Shown: positions 43,350 to 53,508, counted from the stretch's first letter. The stretch is 64,000 bases of DNA from Clostridia bacterium (GCA_017427285.1 JAFRTE010000043.1:43876-107875), one strand, 5' to 3'. The notes: generated by a model from the letters alone, not told the origin. Numbers and translations are program-made.

Positions 43350-44471
43350 ATGATCGAAGTCAGTGTTGTTAAGTCTCCCCGAGATATGAAGGAATTTATA
43401 GAATTCCCGCTCAGACTTTACGCAAACTGCCGGTATTTTGTTCCCCCTCTTTACGGAGACGAGAAAAAACTTCTCAAAAGCGGCGGAGTAACCGAAAACG
43501 CCGACTCGGTATTTTTACTTGCGAAGCGGGACGGAAAGACGGTTGGACGGCTGCAGGGCATTATCCAGAAACAGCACAACGAAAAACACTGCTGCGCCCA
43601 GATGCGTTTTACGCGGTTTGACAGCATTGACGACGGAGAGACAGCAAAAGCACTTTTTGAAGCAGCGGAAAAATGGGGAAAAGAGCGCGGAATGACCGAG
43701 ATTTGCGGTCCTTTGGGATACACCGACCTTGACCGAGAGGGGCTGCTGGTTGAAGGGTTTGAAGAGAACTCGACGTTTGAAGAACAGTATAATTTCCCCT
43801 ACTACGGCTCGCTTCTGGAAAACCTCGGATTTGCAAAAGACGTTGACTGGGTAGAATATGAGCTGAGAAAGCCCGAAAAGAGAAACGAAACGCTTGCGCG
43901 CGTTGCCGAGAGAGCGCTGAGGATGAACGGGCTTCACGTAGCGGATACTTCGCTTTCGAAAAGGGCGTATATAGAAAAATACCGCGACGGTTTTTTTGAC
44001 TGTCTTGAAGAATGCTACCGCGATCTTTACGGAACGGTGCCAATAGAAAAAGCGGCGCAGGACGAGCTGATAAGCCAGTTTCTGCTGATAGTAAACAAGG
44101 AGTTTCTTGTTTTTATCTGCGATGAAAAAGATAACGTCGTCGGATTCGGGCTCTGCTTTCCGGGCATAGGCGACGCGGTAAAAAAGAGCGGAGGGAAGCT
44201 GACTCCCGCAACGCTTGCAAGAATACTCAAAACGGTCAAAAATCCGAAAACGATAGATCTGGGGCTTGTTGCGGTACGCCCCGAGTATCAGAAAAAAGGC
44301 GTGAATGCGGTTATTCTTAACGGACTTATGGAGATGCTCTCTTCGGGAAAAGTTGAGACATGCGAAACGAATCTTAATCTTGAAAGCAACGCTCCCGTCC
44401 AGGCGCAGTGGAAATATTTCAATTCAAGGCAGCATAAACGCCGCCGCTCCTATATAAAAAGAATAGACTAA
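43350..44471 (+). CDS. GNAT-family N-acetyltransferase-like protein
   Basis: A 373-residue protein starting at ATG 43350, which follows the DegV stop by one base; the longer ORF start overlaps DegV. The N-terminal ~55 residues have FPLRLYANCRYFVPPLYGDEKKLL, and the middle has GPLGYTDLDREGLLVEGF and the NFPYYGSLLENLGF pattern of a known clostridial family of large GNATs. The C-terminal acetyl-CoA site is VRPEYQKKGVNAVIL. Substrate unknown. Confidence 0.82.
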   Translation: MIEVSVVKSPRDMKEFIEFPLRLYANCRYFVPPLYGDEKKLLKSGGVTENADSVFLLAKRDGKTVGRLQGIIQKQHNEKHCCAQMRFTRFDSIDDGETAKALFEAAEKWGKERGMTEICGPLGYTDLDREGLLVEGFEENSTFEEQYNFPYYGSLLENLGFAKDVDWVEYELRKPEKRNETLARVAERALRMNGLHVADTSLSKRAYIEKYRDGFFDCLEECYRDLYGTVPIEKAAQDELISQFLLIVNKEFLVFICDEKDNVVGFGLCFPGIGDAVKKSGGKLTPATLARILKTVKNPKTIDLGLVAVRPEYQKKGVNAVILNGLMEMLSSGKVETCETNLNLESNAPVQAQWKYFNSRQHKRRRSYIKRID

Positions 44472-44508
44472 AAAAAATACCGGGATCATCAAGGATCCCG
44501 GTATTTTT
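44471..44508. terminator. Strong bidirectional terminator
   Basis: An 11-bp perfect stem, ATACCGGGATC (44477-44487) with GATCCCGGTAT (44494-44504), flanked by A-run and T-run. It separates the fakA set from the convergent isomerase gene. Confidence 0.92.
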
Positions 44509-44526
44509 AAGTCAGGAATAATATTT

Positions 44527-45285
44527 TTATTTTTTTCCGAAAAGTCTCATTGCTTCTTTGAGACTTTCAACGGGAGGCATCAGCGGGCCGTATTCAAGTC
44601 CGCAGCAGCCGCTGTACCCCGCATTGTCAACGGCGTCAAAAATAAATTTATAATTGTTTTCGCCGTTCTGAAGCTCGTGTCTGCCGGGATGTCCCGCAGA
44701 ATGAAGATGAGCTATTTTATCGAGATTATTGACGATATTGGGTATTATATTGCCTTCGCTTACCTGCTGATGATAAATATCGTAAACGACTTTTACAAAT
44801 TCGCAGTCAACTTCTTTTATTATTTCGAATGCTTCAACTGCCGACCAGAGATAGTAGCCGCGGTGGTTTACGAGCGTATTGAGCGGTTCTATCATAACGG
44901 TAACGCCGCTTTGTTCGAGGATCGGACGCGCAAGGCGCAGAGTTGCAACGATGTTTTCATGCTGCTTTGCTCTTTCGGCGCCCGTATCCTGACCGACCTG
45001 GGTGATAAGTCTTTTTACACCGACTTTGTTTGCTGCTTCGCAGCTTTCTTTAAGGCCGTCAAGCCACGCCTGCCTGAAAGCGCTGTCGGTAAGACGAAAT
45101 TCGGTCGTGCACATACTGATAAACTCAACGCCGTTTTCTTCGCAGGCGTTTTTTACCGCGGCAAGGTCGAGAGACTTCCAGTCGTATGTTTCGACAGCGT
45201 CAAATCCGAGACTGCGGATTTCTTTTATTGCGTCCGTAAACGGAATACCTCCGAAAAAGCACGGAACGGGAACGCATAAACGCAT
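44527..45285 (-). CDS. Sugar phosphate isomerase/epimerase-type TIM-barrel protein
   Basis: A 252-residue xylose-isomerase-like barrel. It begins with LCVPVPCFFGGIPFTDAI, and the metal ligands of the family appear in MIEPLNTLVNHRGYYL, VYDIYHQQ, HLHSAGHPGRHE and GLEYGPLMP. It resembles hydroxypyruvate isomerase or IolE/IolI-type proteins; the exact substrate is uncertain. It follows a Gfo/Idh dehydrogenase on the same strand, a common pairing in sugar-alcohol catabolism. Confidence 0.85.
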   Translation of the reverse strand: MRLCVPVPCFFGGIPFTDAIKEIRSLGFDAVETYDWKSLDLAAVKNACEENGVEFISMCTTEFRLTDSAFRQAWLDGLKESCEAANKVGVKRLITQVGQDTGAERAKQHENIVATLRLARPILEQSGVTVMIEPLNTLVNHRGYYLWSAVEAFEIIKEVDCEFVKVVYDIYHQQVSEGNIIPNIVNNLDKIAHLHSAGHPGRHELQNGENNYKFIFDAVDNAGYSGCCGLEYGPLMPPVESLKEAMRLFGKK

Positions 45286-45301
45286 AATTCGGTCCTCCTC
45301 A

Positions 45302-46306
45302 TTATTTAAAGTATATTACCTGACCCGATTCCATCGACTCATTTGCAGCGAAAACAAGCTCGTGAGTTTTAAGCGCGTCGGCATAGTCGGAACGGATGAG
45401 GGATCTGTCGCCTGTTTTTACGGCGTGAATAAACGCTTCGTCGAGATAATATGTATGGTCAAGACCTTCTCTCTTTACATCGTAGGTATAATCCGGCGTT
45501 TCGATGATAAGATTGTTTCTGAGTCTGTAATCGATGACCATATCTTCAAGAGTTATAACTATTCCGCAATGAGCTCTTCCGGCGCGGTGATAGCACGCGC
45601 TTACAAGGGTTGCGGTATAGTTGTTTTCAAAACGTATGACGGCGGTGGAATGATCGTCGGTGTCATATTCGGACGACGCGTTTACGCCCGGCTGGACTAT
45701 GCCTCTCGAACACGTTGCGTAAACGGAAAGCGGTTCGCCGAAGAGGAAGCGAAGTTCGTCTGCAAGGTGAATATTCTGTTCAACGAGCTGTCCGCCGCAG
45801 GTGCTCTTTTTCTGCCACCACCATACGCCCGGGATGCCGCCGATCCATGAGCCGTAGACAAGTCCGCCCTGCTTATGTTTTTTCAGCTCGTCTCTGACCA
45901 TATCGGTGAGTTTGAGATATCTGTCCTGAAAGCCGACGGAAGTGATAAGACCGGTTTCCGTAACTTTTTTTGATATCTCTCTCGCCTGATTAATATCCAT
46001 TGTTACGGGTTTTTCAACGAGAAACGGGATACCCATTTCAACCGCTCTCGTTTCGGAGGAATCGTGCGCGGTAGGTTCGATGCAGATGACCACCGCGTCA
46101 AGAGTTTCCTTTGATTCGTTGTTGTAAAGCTCGGTATAATCGCGGTAAATTCTCGAACAACCGAACTGGTTCGCCGCGCCGACGCGCCTCTCCTCTATCG
46201 GATCCGCAACGGCAACGACTTTGACGCCCTCCATTTTAAGAAATGACTGTCTGTGGGCGTTTGAACGGCCCCCGCAGCCTATAAGACCTACTCTGACCTG
46301 ATCCAT
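45302..46306 (-). CDS. Gfo/Idh/MocA-family oxidoreductase
   Basis: A 334-residue NAD(P)-dependent dehydrogenase. I start at ATG 46306 (MDQVRVGLIG), which is 7 nt from AAGGAG; the ATG two codons upstream sits only 1 nt from it. The Rossmann motif is GLIGCGGRSNAH, the catalytic-lysine motif is VEKPVT, and the C-terminal domain has WWQKKSTCGGQLVEQNIHLADE. It probably oxidises a sugar or inositol derivative that the neighbouring isomerase then uses. Confidence 0.88.
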   Translation of the reverse strand: MDQVRVGLIGCGGRSNAHRQSFLKMEGVKVVAVADPIEERRVGAANQFGCSRIYRDYTELYNNESKETLDAVVICIEPTAHDSSETRAVEMGIPFLVEKPVTMDINQAREISKKVTETGLITSVGFQDRYLKLTDMVRDELKKHKQGGLVYGSWIGGIPGVWWWQKKSTCGGQLVEQNIHLADELRFLFGEPLSVYATCSRGIVQPGVNASSEYDTDDHSTAVIRFENNYTATLVSACYHRAGRAHCGIVITLEDMVIDYRLRNNLIIETPDYTYDVKREGLDHTYYLDEAFIHAVKTGDRSLIRSDYADALKTHELVFAANESMESGQVIYFK

Positions 46307-46327
46307 GATCATTCTCCTTTTCCCGTT

Positions 46328-46804
46328 TTATTTAAATCCAGCGGCAAATTCCGCTATTTTTGCGTAATTGATGCTCGGCATTTCCCCGCCCGCTTTTTTT
46401 ATTCTTTTAGCGGCGACCTTTGCAACGAATCGGTCGATGCCTTTCATTTCGTCAGCGTTCATTCTGCCTCCGAAACCGGCGCAGCAAACGGCCCTTTTAA
46501 CGATAAGGGGCGGAAAGTTTTTTTCGATGTAGTCAACGCTGTGAGGAAAATCGGAACAGCAGACGAATATGCCCACATTCTTTTTCTGAATTTCGAGTTC
46601 GTTTGAAAAAACGAATTTTTTAAGCCTTGAAGGGATCATTCCCGCCCTTATGCCGCCCCCGAGGATTATATTGTCGAATTTAGGTATATCGCATGTATCG
46701 ATTGCAAGATTCACGAGGGTCGATTCTGGTATCGCTTTGTAAAGTTCACGCGCGCATTCCGCAGAAGCGCCTGTTTTGGAAAAATAGATTATCGCTGTTT
46801 TCAT
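46328..46804 (-). CDS. Flavodoxin-domain protein
   Basis: A 158-residue protein with a flavodoxin-like fold: IYFSKTGASAECAREL as FMN phosphate loop, ILGGGIRAGMIP and IFVCCSDFPHS. It resembles the HemG/flavodoxin_5 group used for electron transfer or quinone reduction; the exact role is unknown. It is the first gene of a minus-strand set with its own promoter. Confidence 0.82.
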   Translation of the reverse strand: MKTAIIYFSKTGASAECARELYKAIPESTLVNLAIDTCDIPKFDNIILGGGIRAGMIPSRLKKFVFSNELEIQKKNVGIFVCCSDFPHSVDYIEKNFPPLIVKRAVCCAGFGGRMNADEMKGIDRFVAKVAAKRIKKAGGEMPSINYAKIAEFAAGFK

Positions 46805-46839
46805 CGTATCGCTCTTCCTTTTATAATCTTTACATCGGT

Positions 46840-46868
46840 ATTATAGCATACTTTTATTGCAATTTCAA
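46840..46868 (-). promoter_or_regulatory. Promoter of the flavodoxin-Gfo/Idh-isomerase set
   Basis: Minus strand: TTGAAA (46868-46863), 17-bp spacer, TATAAT (46845-46840). Confidence 0.83.
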
Positions 46869-46950
46869 GCTGTAAAATATATTTATTTACGATATGCGTC
46901 TCAAACACGGGTTACACAATAATTTTTCAAATTACTTGCGCGGAAAAGTA

Positions 46951-46979
46951 TTGACACGAAAGGGATTTACTGTTATAAT
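46951..46979 (+). promoter_or_regulatory. Promoter of glyA
   Basis: TTGACA at 46951-46956, 17-bp spacer, TATAAT at 46974-46979, both consensus, 33 bp before the glyA start. It leaves no room for a riboswitch in the leader. Confidence 0.9.
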
Positions 46980-47012
46980 TTAGTGTAATAAAACCGAAAA
47001 CGGAGAATAACA

Positions 47013-48257
47013 ATGAGGAATATTGATTACGTTAAATCTTTTGATCCGGAACTCGGCGACGCAATACAGGCTGAGCTTGAAAGGCAGAAAAGAAACATCG
47101 AGCTTATCGCTTCCGAAAACATAGTGTCAGAAACCGTTATGGCTGCTATGGGAACGATACTTACGAACAAATATGCCGAGGGATACCCCGGAAAAAGATA
47201 TTACGGCGGATGCGAATGCGTAGACGTTGTTGAAAATATAGCGAGAGACCGCGCGTGCAAGCTTTTCGGCGCGGATCACGCAAACGTTCAGCCCCACAGC
47301 GGCGCGCAGGCGAATATGGCGGTTTATTTCGCATTTCTCAAGCCGGGCGATACGATAATGGGAATGAATCTCGCATGCGGCGGTCATCTTACGCACGGAT
47401 CACCCGTTAATATGTCCGGATCGTACTTTAATATAGTCCCCTACGGCGTTGACGAAAAAACGCATTATATAAATTATGACGAAGTTGAACGCCTTGCAAA
47501 GGAAAACAAGCCGAAGATCATCGTTGCGGGCGCTTCTGCATATCCGAGAATAATAGACTTTGAAAGATTTGCACAGATCGCGCATTCCGTAGGAGCCCTT
47601 CTGATGGTGGATATGGCGCATATTGCGGGACTTGTTGCGGCGGGACTGCATCCGTCTCCGTTCCCCCATGCGGACATTGTAACGACGACCACGCACAAAA
47701 CGCTCCGCGGTCCGAGAGGCGGAATGATCTTATGCAAGGAAGAGTTTGCAAAAGCGATAGACAAGGCGATATTCCCGGGAACTCAGGGCGGTCCGCTGCT
47801 GCACGTTATCGCAGCAAAGGCAGCCTGCTTCGGAGAAGCGCTGAAACCCGAATTTAAGGATTATCAGGCGCAGATAGTAAAAAATGCGAAGGTGCTTGCG
47901 GATTCGCTGACCGAAAAGGGTTTCGATCTCGTTTCGGGCGGAACTGACAACCATCTTATGCTCGTTGACCTGAGAAAATTCAACGTAACGGGCAAAGAGC
48001 TCGAGCATAATCTTGACGAGGTACGCATTACAGCGAACAAAAACGCGATCCCGAACGACCCGCAGTCTCCGTTTATAACTTCCGGTATACGTCTTGGAAC
48101 GCCTGCGGTAACTTCGAGGGGATTTGTTGAGGAAGATATGAAGATAGTTGCGGACTGCATATACAATACCGCGGCACACTTTGAAAAAGCGGACGAAATA
48201 AGACAGACGGTCGCTTCGCTCTGCGAAAAATACCCCATTTACAGCGATATACAGTAA
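47013..48257 (+). CDS. glyA: Serine hydroxymethyltransferase
   Basis: PLP enzyme that interconverts serine and glycine with tetrahydrofolate. It has 414 residues. Motifs are [40 protein letters not shown] and the PLP lysine in [14 protein letters not shown]. It is followed after 30 bp by a URO-D-like gene, possibly in one transcript. Confidence 0.97.
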   Translation: MRNIDYVKSFDPELGDAIQAELERQKRNIELIASENIVSETVMAAMGTILTNKYAEGYPGKRYYGGCECVDVVENIARDRACKLFGADHANVQPHSGAQANMAVYFAFLKPGDTIMGMNLACGGHLTHGSPVNMSGSYFNIVPYGVDEKTHYINYDEVERLAKENKPKIIVAGASAYPRIIDFERFAQIAHSVGALLMVDMAHIAGLVAAGLHPSPFPHADIVTTTTHKTLRGPRGGMILCKEEFAKAIDKAIFPGTQGGPLLHVIAAKAACFGEALKPEFKDYQAQIVKNAKVLADSLTEKGFDLVSGGTDNHLMLVDLRKFNVTGKELEHNLDEVRITANKNAIPNDPQSPFITSGIRLGTPAVTSRGFVEEDMKIVADCIYNTAAHFEKADEIRQTVASLCEKYPIYSDIQ

Positions 48258-48287
48258 CTTTTTCTTTCACGAAAGGAGTTTTTCAGA

Positions 48288-49517
48288 ATGTCTGAGCGTG
48301 AAAACATCCGCGAGCTTATAAAATACTATGCGGAAAACCTTGCTTTTACGGAAAGAAGCAGAGAAATAGAAGAAAGATACAAAGATCTTAACGATCTTAA
48401 AATAGTGCGTCCCCCCGTACTGATTTTCGAGATCCCCTGGGGCGAGATAATTTCGGACGAGCTGAAAGTTGAAAACGAATCGTACAAAGGAACGGAGTAT
48501 TCGCTGCGCTCTCAGATTTTCCAGCACAAATATTTCGGAGGAGACCACTGCTACGCTCCGTATTGGTCCGTCGGAGTGCGGATAAACAATACGGGAATCG
48601 GATATTCCGTTAAAGAGAAACAGATACCGTCAACGACAGGCGCATATATCGCCGCGCATGAATATGTTGACCAGCTTAAGTCCGAAGAAGACGTTGAGAA
48701 AATGAAGATACCCGAGATATCATACGACAGGGAAGCAACGGATAAAGCGGTATACGATACTCAGCAGCTTCTGGGCGACATAATGCCGGTAAGGAAAACG
48801 GGCGTAGGGCTGTATTTTACTTCGTGGGACAATTTTATGCGGCTTCACGGCATAGAAAACTGTTATGAAGATCTCGTTGAACGCCCCGAATTCGTTCACG
48901 CGGTAATGAAGAAATACACCGATATCCACAATCACGTTATAGACGAATATGAAAGACTGAACGTTTTGGAAACGGAGATCTATTATCTCCACTGCACCCC
49001 TGCCCTCTGCCACGATATGCCGCATAAGGATCTTGACACGGAAGTAATAAAGGCCTCGGACGTTTGGTGCAGAACCTCCGCTCAGGTGCTTGCCGTTGTT
49101 TCGCCCGCAATGCAGAGTGAATTTGACATTGACTACTCAAAAACCTATGCGAACAGATGCAAACGGACATATTACGGCTGCTGCGAACCTCTTCACAATA
49201 AAATAGATCAGCTCAAAGACATAACGAATTTAAGAAGAATCTCCATTACACCGTGGGCAAACGTTGACGAAGCGGCGGAAAAGATAGGCAAAGACTTTGT
49301 TATGTCCTATAAGCCGAACCCGGCGTTCGTTTCGGGCAAGACGTTTGAGCCGGAACAGGTGGAAAAAGAGATAACGCACGTGCTTGAAGCGTGCAAACGC
49401 AATTCCACGCCCTGCGAATTCGTTCTGAAAGATATAAGCACCATAGCGAATCGCTGGGAAAACCTGATGGAGTGGAATAAAACGGTCAACAAGGTCATAG
49501 ACAGATATTTCGGATAA
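48288..49517 (+). CDS. Uroporphyrinogen decarboxylase-like protein (first copy)
   Basis: A 409-residue protein. The barrel pattern of the URO-D superfamily is seen in the C-terminal half (ITPWANVDEAAEKIGKDFVMSYKPNPAFV, CEPLHNKIDQLKDI). Motifs of true HemE (RQAGRYLPEY) are absent, so it is not a porphyrin enzyme. Relatives include corrinoid-dependent methyltransferases (MtaA/MtbA-like) and many proteins of unknown role in gut anaerobes. It is between glyA and rarA. Only distantly similar to the copy at 59566. Confidence 0.7.
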   Translation: MSERENIRELIKYYAENLAFTERSREIEERYKDLNDLKIVRPPVLIFEIPWGEIISDELKVENESYKGTEYSLRSQIFQHKYFGGDHCYAPYWSVGVRINNTGIGYSVKEKQIPSTTGAYIAAHEYVDQLKSEEDVEKMKIPEISYDREATDKAVYDTQQLLGDIMPVRKTGVGLYFTSWDNFMRLHGIENCYEDLVERPEFVHAVMKKYTDIHNHVIDEYERLNVLETEIYYLHCTPALCHDMPHKDLDTEVIKASDVWCRTSAQVLAVVSPAMQSEFDIDYSKTYANRCKRTYYGCCEPLHNKIDQLKDITNLRRISITPWANVDEAAEKIGKDFVMSYKPNPAFVSGKTFEPEQVEKEITHVLEACKRNSTPCEFVLKDISTIANRWENLMEWNKTVNKVIDRYFG

Positions 49518-49530
49518 AGCGGAGGAAGAA

Positions 49531-50793
49531 ATGGCTTCACCTCTTGCCGCAAGGATAAGACCGACGGAGCTTTCGGACTTTGTCGGACAGAAACACCTTG
49601 TCTCTGAAGGCAAACCCCTTTACAGGATAATAGAAAGCGGGAATATTCCGAATATGATATTCTGCGGTCCGTCCGGCGTCGGTAAAACGACGCTGGCTTC
49701 CATTATTGCGGCAAAAACGCAGAAAACGCTTCACAGATTAAACGCTACGACCGCCTCAACGGGCGATATAAAGACAATAATATCGTCGCTAAGCACTCTT
49801 GAAGGAACGAACGGAATACTTCTGTATCTGGATGAGATACAGTATTTCAACAAAAAGCAGCAGCAGATCCTTCTTGAATTTATAGAGGACGGCTCGATAA
49901 CGCTTATAGCTTCCACAACGGAAAATCCGTATTTTTACGTTTACAACGCCATATTGAGCCGCTCGACGATATTTGAGTTTCGACCGGTTGAAAGCAAAGA
50001 CGTATTGAAGGCGGTAAAAAGAGCTTTTGACGCGGTAAGGGAAGAGACGGGACTGAAAATAGAGACGGAAGACGGAACAGAAGAATATATTTCTCAAACT
50101 TGCGGCGGCGACGTAAGAAAAGCGATAAACGCCGTAGAGCTTCTGACGTCGGTAAAAGTAGGTCAGAAAGAGGTTTTTGTAACTCTTGAGAACGCAAAGC
50201 TCGTTTCTCAGCGCTCAAACATGAAATATGACAGAGACGGAGACGCGCATTACGATATTCTTTCAGCTTTTCAGAAATCGATACGAGGTTCGGATGAAAA
50301 CGCCGCGCTGCACTATCTGGCAAGACTGATAGAAAGCGACGATCTGCCGTCGATATGCAGAAGACTGCTCGTTATTGCGGCGGAAGATATCGGTCTTGCG
50401 TATCCGAATGCGATAAGCATTACGAAAGCGTGCGTTGACAGCGCATTGCAGCTCGGTTTTCCGGAAGCGAGAATACCGCTTGCCGACGCCGTGATTCTGC
50501 TTGCTACAGCGCCGAAATCGAACAGCGGAGTTTGCGCAGTAGACGCGGCGCTTGAAAGGATAAGGACAGGCGAATACGGAGACGTGCCGGATATCCTGAA
50601 AGACTCGCATTATTCGGGTTCGGAAAAACTCGGGCACGGAACGGGTTACAAATATGCCCATATGTTCCCCGACCACTGGGTAAAGCAGCAGTATCTTCCG
50701 GACAAAATAAAAAACGACGTTTATTACGAATACGGCGACAACAAAACGGAACAGGCGGCAAAAGCATACTGGGATAAAATAAAGAAAAAGTAA
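49531..50793 (+). CDS. rarA: Replication-associated recombination protein A (RarA/MgsA)
   Basis: A 420-residue AAA+ clamp-loader-like ATPase acting at stalled forks. It has Walker A FCGPSGVGKTTLA, Walker B LYLDEIQYFNKKQQ, sensor 1 STTENPYF and the C-terminal helical tetramerisation part with KSNSGVCAVDAAL and YKYAHMFPDHWVKQQYLPD. GCGGAGGA precedes the ATG. Confidence 0.96.
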   Translation: MASPLAARIRPTELSDFVGQKHLVSEGKPLYRIIESGNIPNMIFCGPSGVGKTTLASIIAAKTQKTLHRLNATTASTGDIKTIISSLSTLEGTNGILLYLDEIQYFNKKQQQILLEFIEDGSITLIASTTENPYFYVYNAILSRSTIFEFRPVESKDVLKAVKRAFDAVREETGLKIETEDGTEEYISQTCGGDVRKAINAVELLTSVKVGQKEVFVTLENAKLVSQRSNMKYDRDGDAHYDILSAFQKSIRGSDENAALHYLARLIESDDLPSICRRLLVIAAEDIGLAYPNAISITKACVDSALQLGFPEARIPLADAVILLATAPKSNSGVCAVDAALERIRTGEYGDVPDILKDSHYSGSEKLGHGTGYKYAHMFPDHWVKQQYLPDKIKNDVYYEYGDNKTEQAAKAYWDKIKKK

Positions 50794-50820
50794 AGACGAA
50801 GGTTTTTTCCTTCGTCTTTA
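50792..50820. terminator. Terminator between rarA and GH2 gene
   Basis: An 11-bp stem, AAAGACGAAGG (50792-50802) with CCTTCGTCTTT (50809-50819), 6-T loop. It is between convergent genes and probably works in both directions, although the T-tail is short. Confidence 0.75.
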
Positions 50821-50833
50821 CCATTATTTCGGA

Positions 50834-52540
50834 TCATTTTTCGATCGCCGCTTTTTTTGAGTTGATGGCGCAGATCCTTTCGGTATCGAATTTCGCTTTG
50901 CGCCAAAACGAATAAATACCGTTGCATTCCTGCATTACGTCCGTAAGCTGAGTATAGCAGAACGCGCACATTTTCGGGTTGGACAGAAGCGCATCGACAA
51001 GTCCTTCATATCTCGAATAAAATTCTTCGACGTTTTCCGGAGCTTTGCCGTAGCCCCAGCCCGAGGATTCGGTATCGTCGCATTTCCACCATGTGCCGCC
51101 GAACTCTGAAACGAAGAACGGCTGATCGGCGTATTGAGACATCTCCTTCGGATTTTTGAAGCGTTCTCCGTTGCCGTTTACAAGAGTTTCGTAATGCTCG
51201 GCAAATTTAACTGGATCCTGTTCGTAATCGTGAACGTCGTAAATATCGGTTTTCTTTGAGTGGATATATCCGCTGGTATCTATCACCGGTCTGAACGGGT
51301 CTATAGCTTTTGTAACGTCGTAGACCGTTTCGAGAATATCGGCCATACGGTGAGCGGAACCGAGCTCGTTAAACGGGCACCAGCCGACGATCGCTGGAGA
51401 GTTGTAGTCTCTTTCGAGCTCTTCGACCCATTCGGAGAGCATGCCGAGGAGTGCGGCTGGTCGGTCGGTATCGAGACCCCAGTTTGGATATTCGCCCCAG
51501 AGAAGGTAGCCGAGCTTGTCTGCCCAGTATATAAGACGGGGCTCGAAGATCTTCATATGAAGTCTTGCGCCGTTGAAGCCGGCTTTTTTTGAAAGGATTA
51601 TATCGTTTTTAAGGTCGTCGTCTGTGGGCGCGGTATAGACCCCGTCCGGATAAAAGCCCTGGTCGAGAACGAGGCGCTGGAAAACGGGCTTGTTGTTGAT
51701 CTCTATGGCATATCCGTTTAATGCAACTTTTCTCATACCGAAATAAGCGAGAGCTTCGTCGCTGCCGATTTTAAGCTTTAAATCGTAAAGAACGGGAGAA
51801 TCGAGCGACCAGAGAGAAGGATTTTTGATATCGAGATAAGTTTCCGTTGATTTTCCGCTGACTTTATACTCTGTAAAGGCAACAGACTTGCCGTTGAGAA
51901 GCGCCTCCGCTGAAAACGTTTCTTTGCATTCCTTATTGAAGGTAGCTAAAATATAAAGCTTTTCGTTGTCGACATCGGGTGTGAGTTTCAGCTTTTTGAG
52001 GTAGACATCGGGAACGAATTCGAGCCAGACAGTCTGCCAGATGCCGGTCGTGCGGGTATACAGACAGCCGAAGTTTGCGTATTGCTGAGACTGTTTGCCT
52101 GAGGGCTGAAAAGGATCTTTAGTATCGTCAAATGCATTTACGACGACCGTGTTTGCGCCCTCTTTGCAAAGAGAGGTGATATCGAATGAAAACGGCGTAT
52201 ATCCGCCTTTATGAGTACCGGCGGATATTCCGTTTATCCAGACTTCGGCAAGATAGTCTACTGCGCCGAAATGAAGGATTATTCTGCCCGAAAAATCGGT
52301 TTTTGAAAGAGAAAACGTTTTTTTATACCATACGCTTTTCATAAAATCGGTATTTTCTATACCGGAAAGCTTCGTTTCGGGAGCGAAAGGAACGTTGATT
52401 TTCATATTGAAATCTGCGTTTTCGTAAAATCTGCGTTCTTTACCCGAACAGCCGTTATCGATAAGAAAATCCCATTCACCGTTAAGATTGCGCCACTTTT
52501 CGCGGACAAGGGAAGGACGCGGGTATTCAGGTCTCATCAT
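50834..52540 (-). CDS. Glycoside hydrolase family 2 protein
   Basis: A 568-residue enzyme with no signal peptide, so cytoplasmic. It has an N-terminal jelly-roll sugar-binding domain (~1-175), an Ig-like sandwich (~180-270) and the TIM barrel with acid/base E392 in CPFNELGS and nucleophile E479 in FFVSEFGGTWW. The length fits the beta-glucuronidase/mannosidase-sized branch and is much shorter than LacZ. The sugar specificity cannot be assigned. AGGAGG precedes the first of two ATGs. Confidence 0.9.
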   Translation of the reverse strand: MMRPEYPRPSLVREKWRNLNGEWDFLIDNGCSGKERRFYENADFNMKINVPFAPETKLSGIENTDFMKSVWYKKTFSLSKTDFSGRIILHFGAVDYLAEVWINGISAGTHKGGYTPFSFDITSLCKEGANTVVVNAFDDTKDPFQPSGKQSQQYANFGCLYTRTTGIWQTVWLEFVPDVYLKKLKLTPDVDNEKLYILATFNKECKETFSAEALLNGKSVAFTEYKVSGKSTETYLDIKNPSLWSLDSPVLYDLKLKIGSDEALAYFGMRKVALNGYAIEINNKPVFQRLVLDQGFYPDGVYTAPTDDDLKNDIILSKKAGFNGARLHMKIFEPRLIYWADKLGYLLWGEYPNWGLDTDRPAALLGMLSEWVEELERDYNSPAIVGWCPFNELGSAHRMADILETVYDVTKAIDPFRPVIDTSGYIHSKKTDIYDVHDYEQDPVKFAEHYETLVNGNGERFKNPKEMSQYADQPFFVSEFGGTWWKCDDTESSGWGYGKAPENVEEFYSRYEGLVDALLSNPKMCAFCYTQLTDVMQECNGIYSFWRKAKFDTERICAINSKKAAIEK

Positions 52541-52566
52541 AACAGTATCCTCCTAAAAAATATTTA

Positions 52567-53385
52567 TCATTGAAGAGAATCGGCGAGTTTGTCGAGCCAG
52601 TCGCCGACGAAAAGCTCGATAAGTCCGTCGTCGCAGAGTTTTGCGACCGCGGGATCGACGGGGATGCGCGCTGTGTTTTCAACGCCGTATTGCTTTACGA
52701 CCTCGGGAAGCTTGCTTTCGCCGAAAATGCTTATCTTCTTCCCGCAGTCGGGGCAGAGAAGATAACTGTAATTTTCAACGACCGCTTTGATGGGGATATT
52801 CATCTGTTTCGCCATATTTACCGCTTTGCCTACGATCATTGTTACAAGGTCCTGAGGCGAAGTGACGACTACCGTGCCGTCTACGGGTATAGACTGGAAT
52901 ACCGTTAAAGGAACGTCGCCCGTTCCCGGGGGCATATCTATAAACATATAGTCAATATCGCCCCAGATAACGTCCGTCCAGAACTGTTTTACCGCGCCCG
53001 CGATGACGGGGCCTCTCCAGATGACGGGAGAGTCGGGATTATCGACAAGTAAATTCAGCGACATTATTTTAATGCCGGTTTTTGTTTCAACGGGGAAAAG
53101 ACCTGTTTCGTCGCCCGTCGCGCGTTCTTTTATGCCGAAGATTTTCGGTATGGACGGACCTGTTATATCCGCGTCGAGAATTGCGGTTTTAAATCCCCTT
53201 CTCTGCATCGTTACGGCAAGAAGCGAGGTTACGAGGCTTTTGCCTACCCCTCCTTTGCCTGAAACAACGCCTATCACATTTTTTATGCTGCTCATTGCGT
53301 GTGGCGCTTCAAGGAAATCGGTTTTATCCTTTTTTGCGCAGTCTGAACCGCACGTTTTGCAGTTATGAGTGCATTCTTCTGCCAC
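52567..53385 (-). CDS. Mrp/NBP35-family iron-sulfur carrier ATPase
   Basis: A 272-residue ParA-type ATPase starting with GTG at 53385, with AAGGAG 9 nt upstream; the TTG further upstream has no site. The N-terminus holds a Cys cluster (CTHNCKTCGSDC), the P-loop is VVSGKGGVGKSLV, and the C-terminal CPDC motif would bind the bridging cluster. It probably delivers Fe-S clusters to client enzymes. It follows the GH2 gene on the same strand but is likely unrelated in function. Confidence 0.92.
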   Translation of the reverse strand: MAEECTHNCKTCGSDCAKKDKTDFLEAPHAMSSIKNVIGVVSGKGGVGKSLVTSLLAVTMQRRGFKTAILDADITGPSIPKIFGIKERATGDETGLFPVETKTGIKIMSLNLLVDNPDSPVIWRGPVIAGAVKQFWTDVIWGDIDYMFIDMPPGTGDVPLTVFQSIPVDGTVVVTSPQDLVTMIVGKAVNMAKQMNIPIKAVVENYSYLLCPDCGKKISIFGESKLPEVVKQYGVENTARIPVDPAVAKLCDDGLIELFVGDWLDKLADSLQ

Positions 53386-53508
53386 TTTATCTGTCTCCTT
53401 TTGGAATAATTTCAATCATCCCATAAATTATATCACATAAGGAAAGGTATATCAAGGAAAAAATTGCGAATAAAGTGTTAAATCGGCTTATATAAATTAT
53501 ATAAAGCA

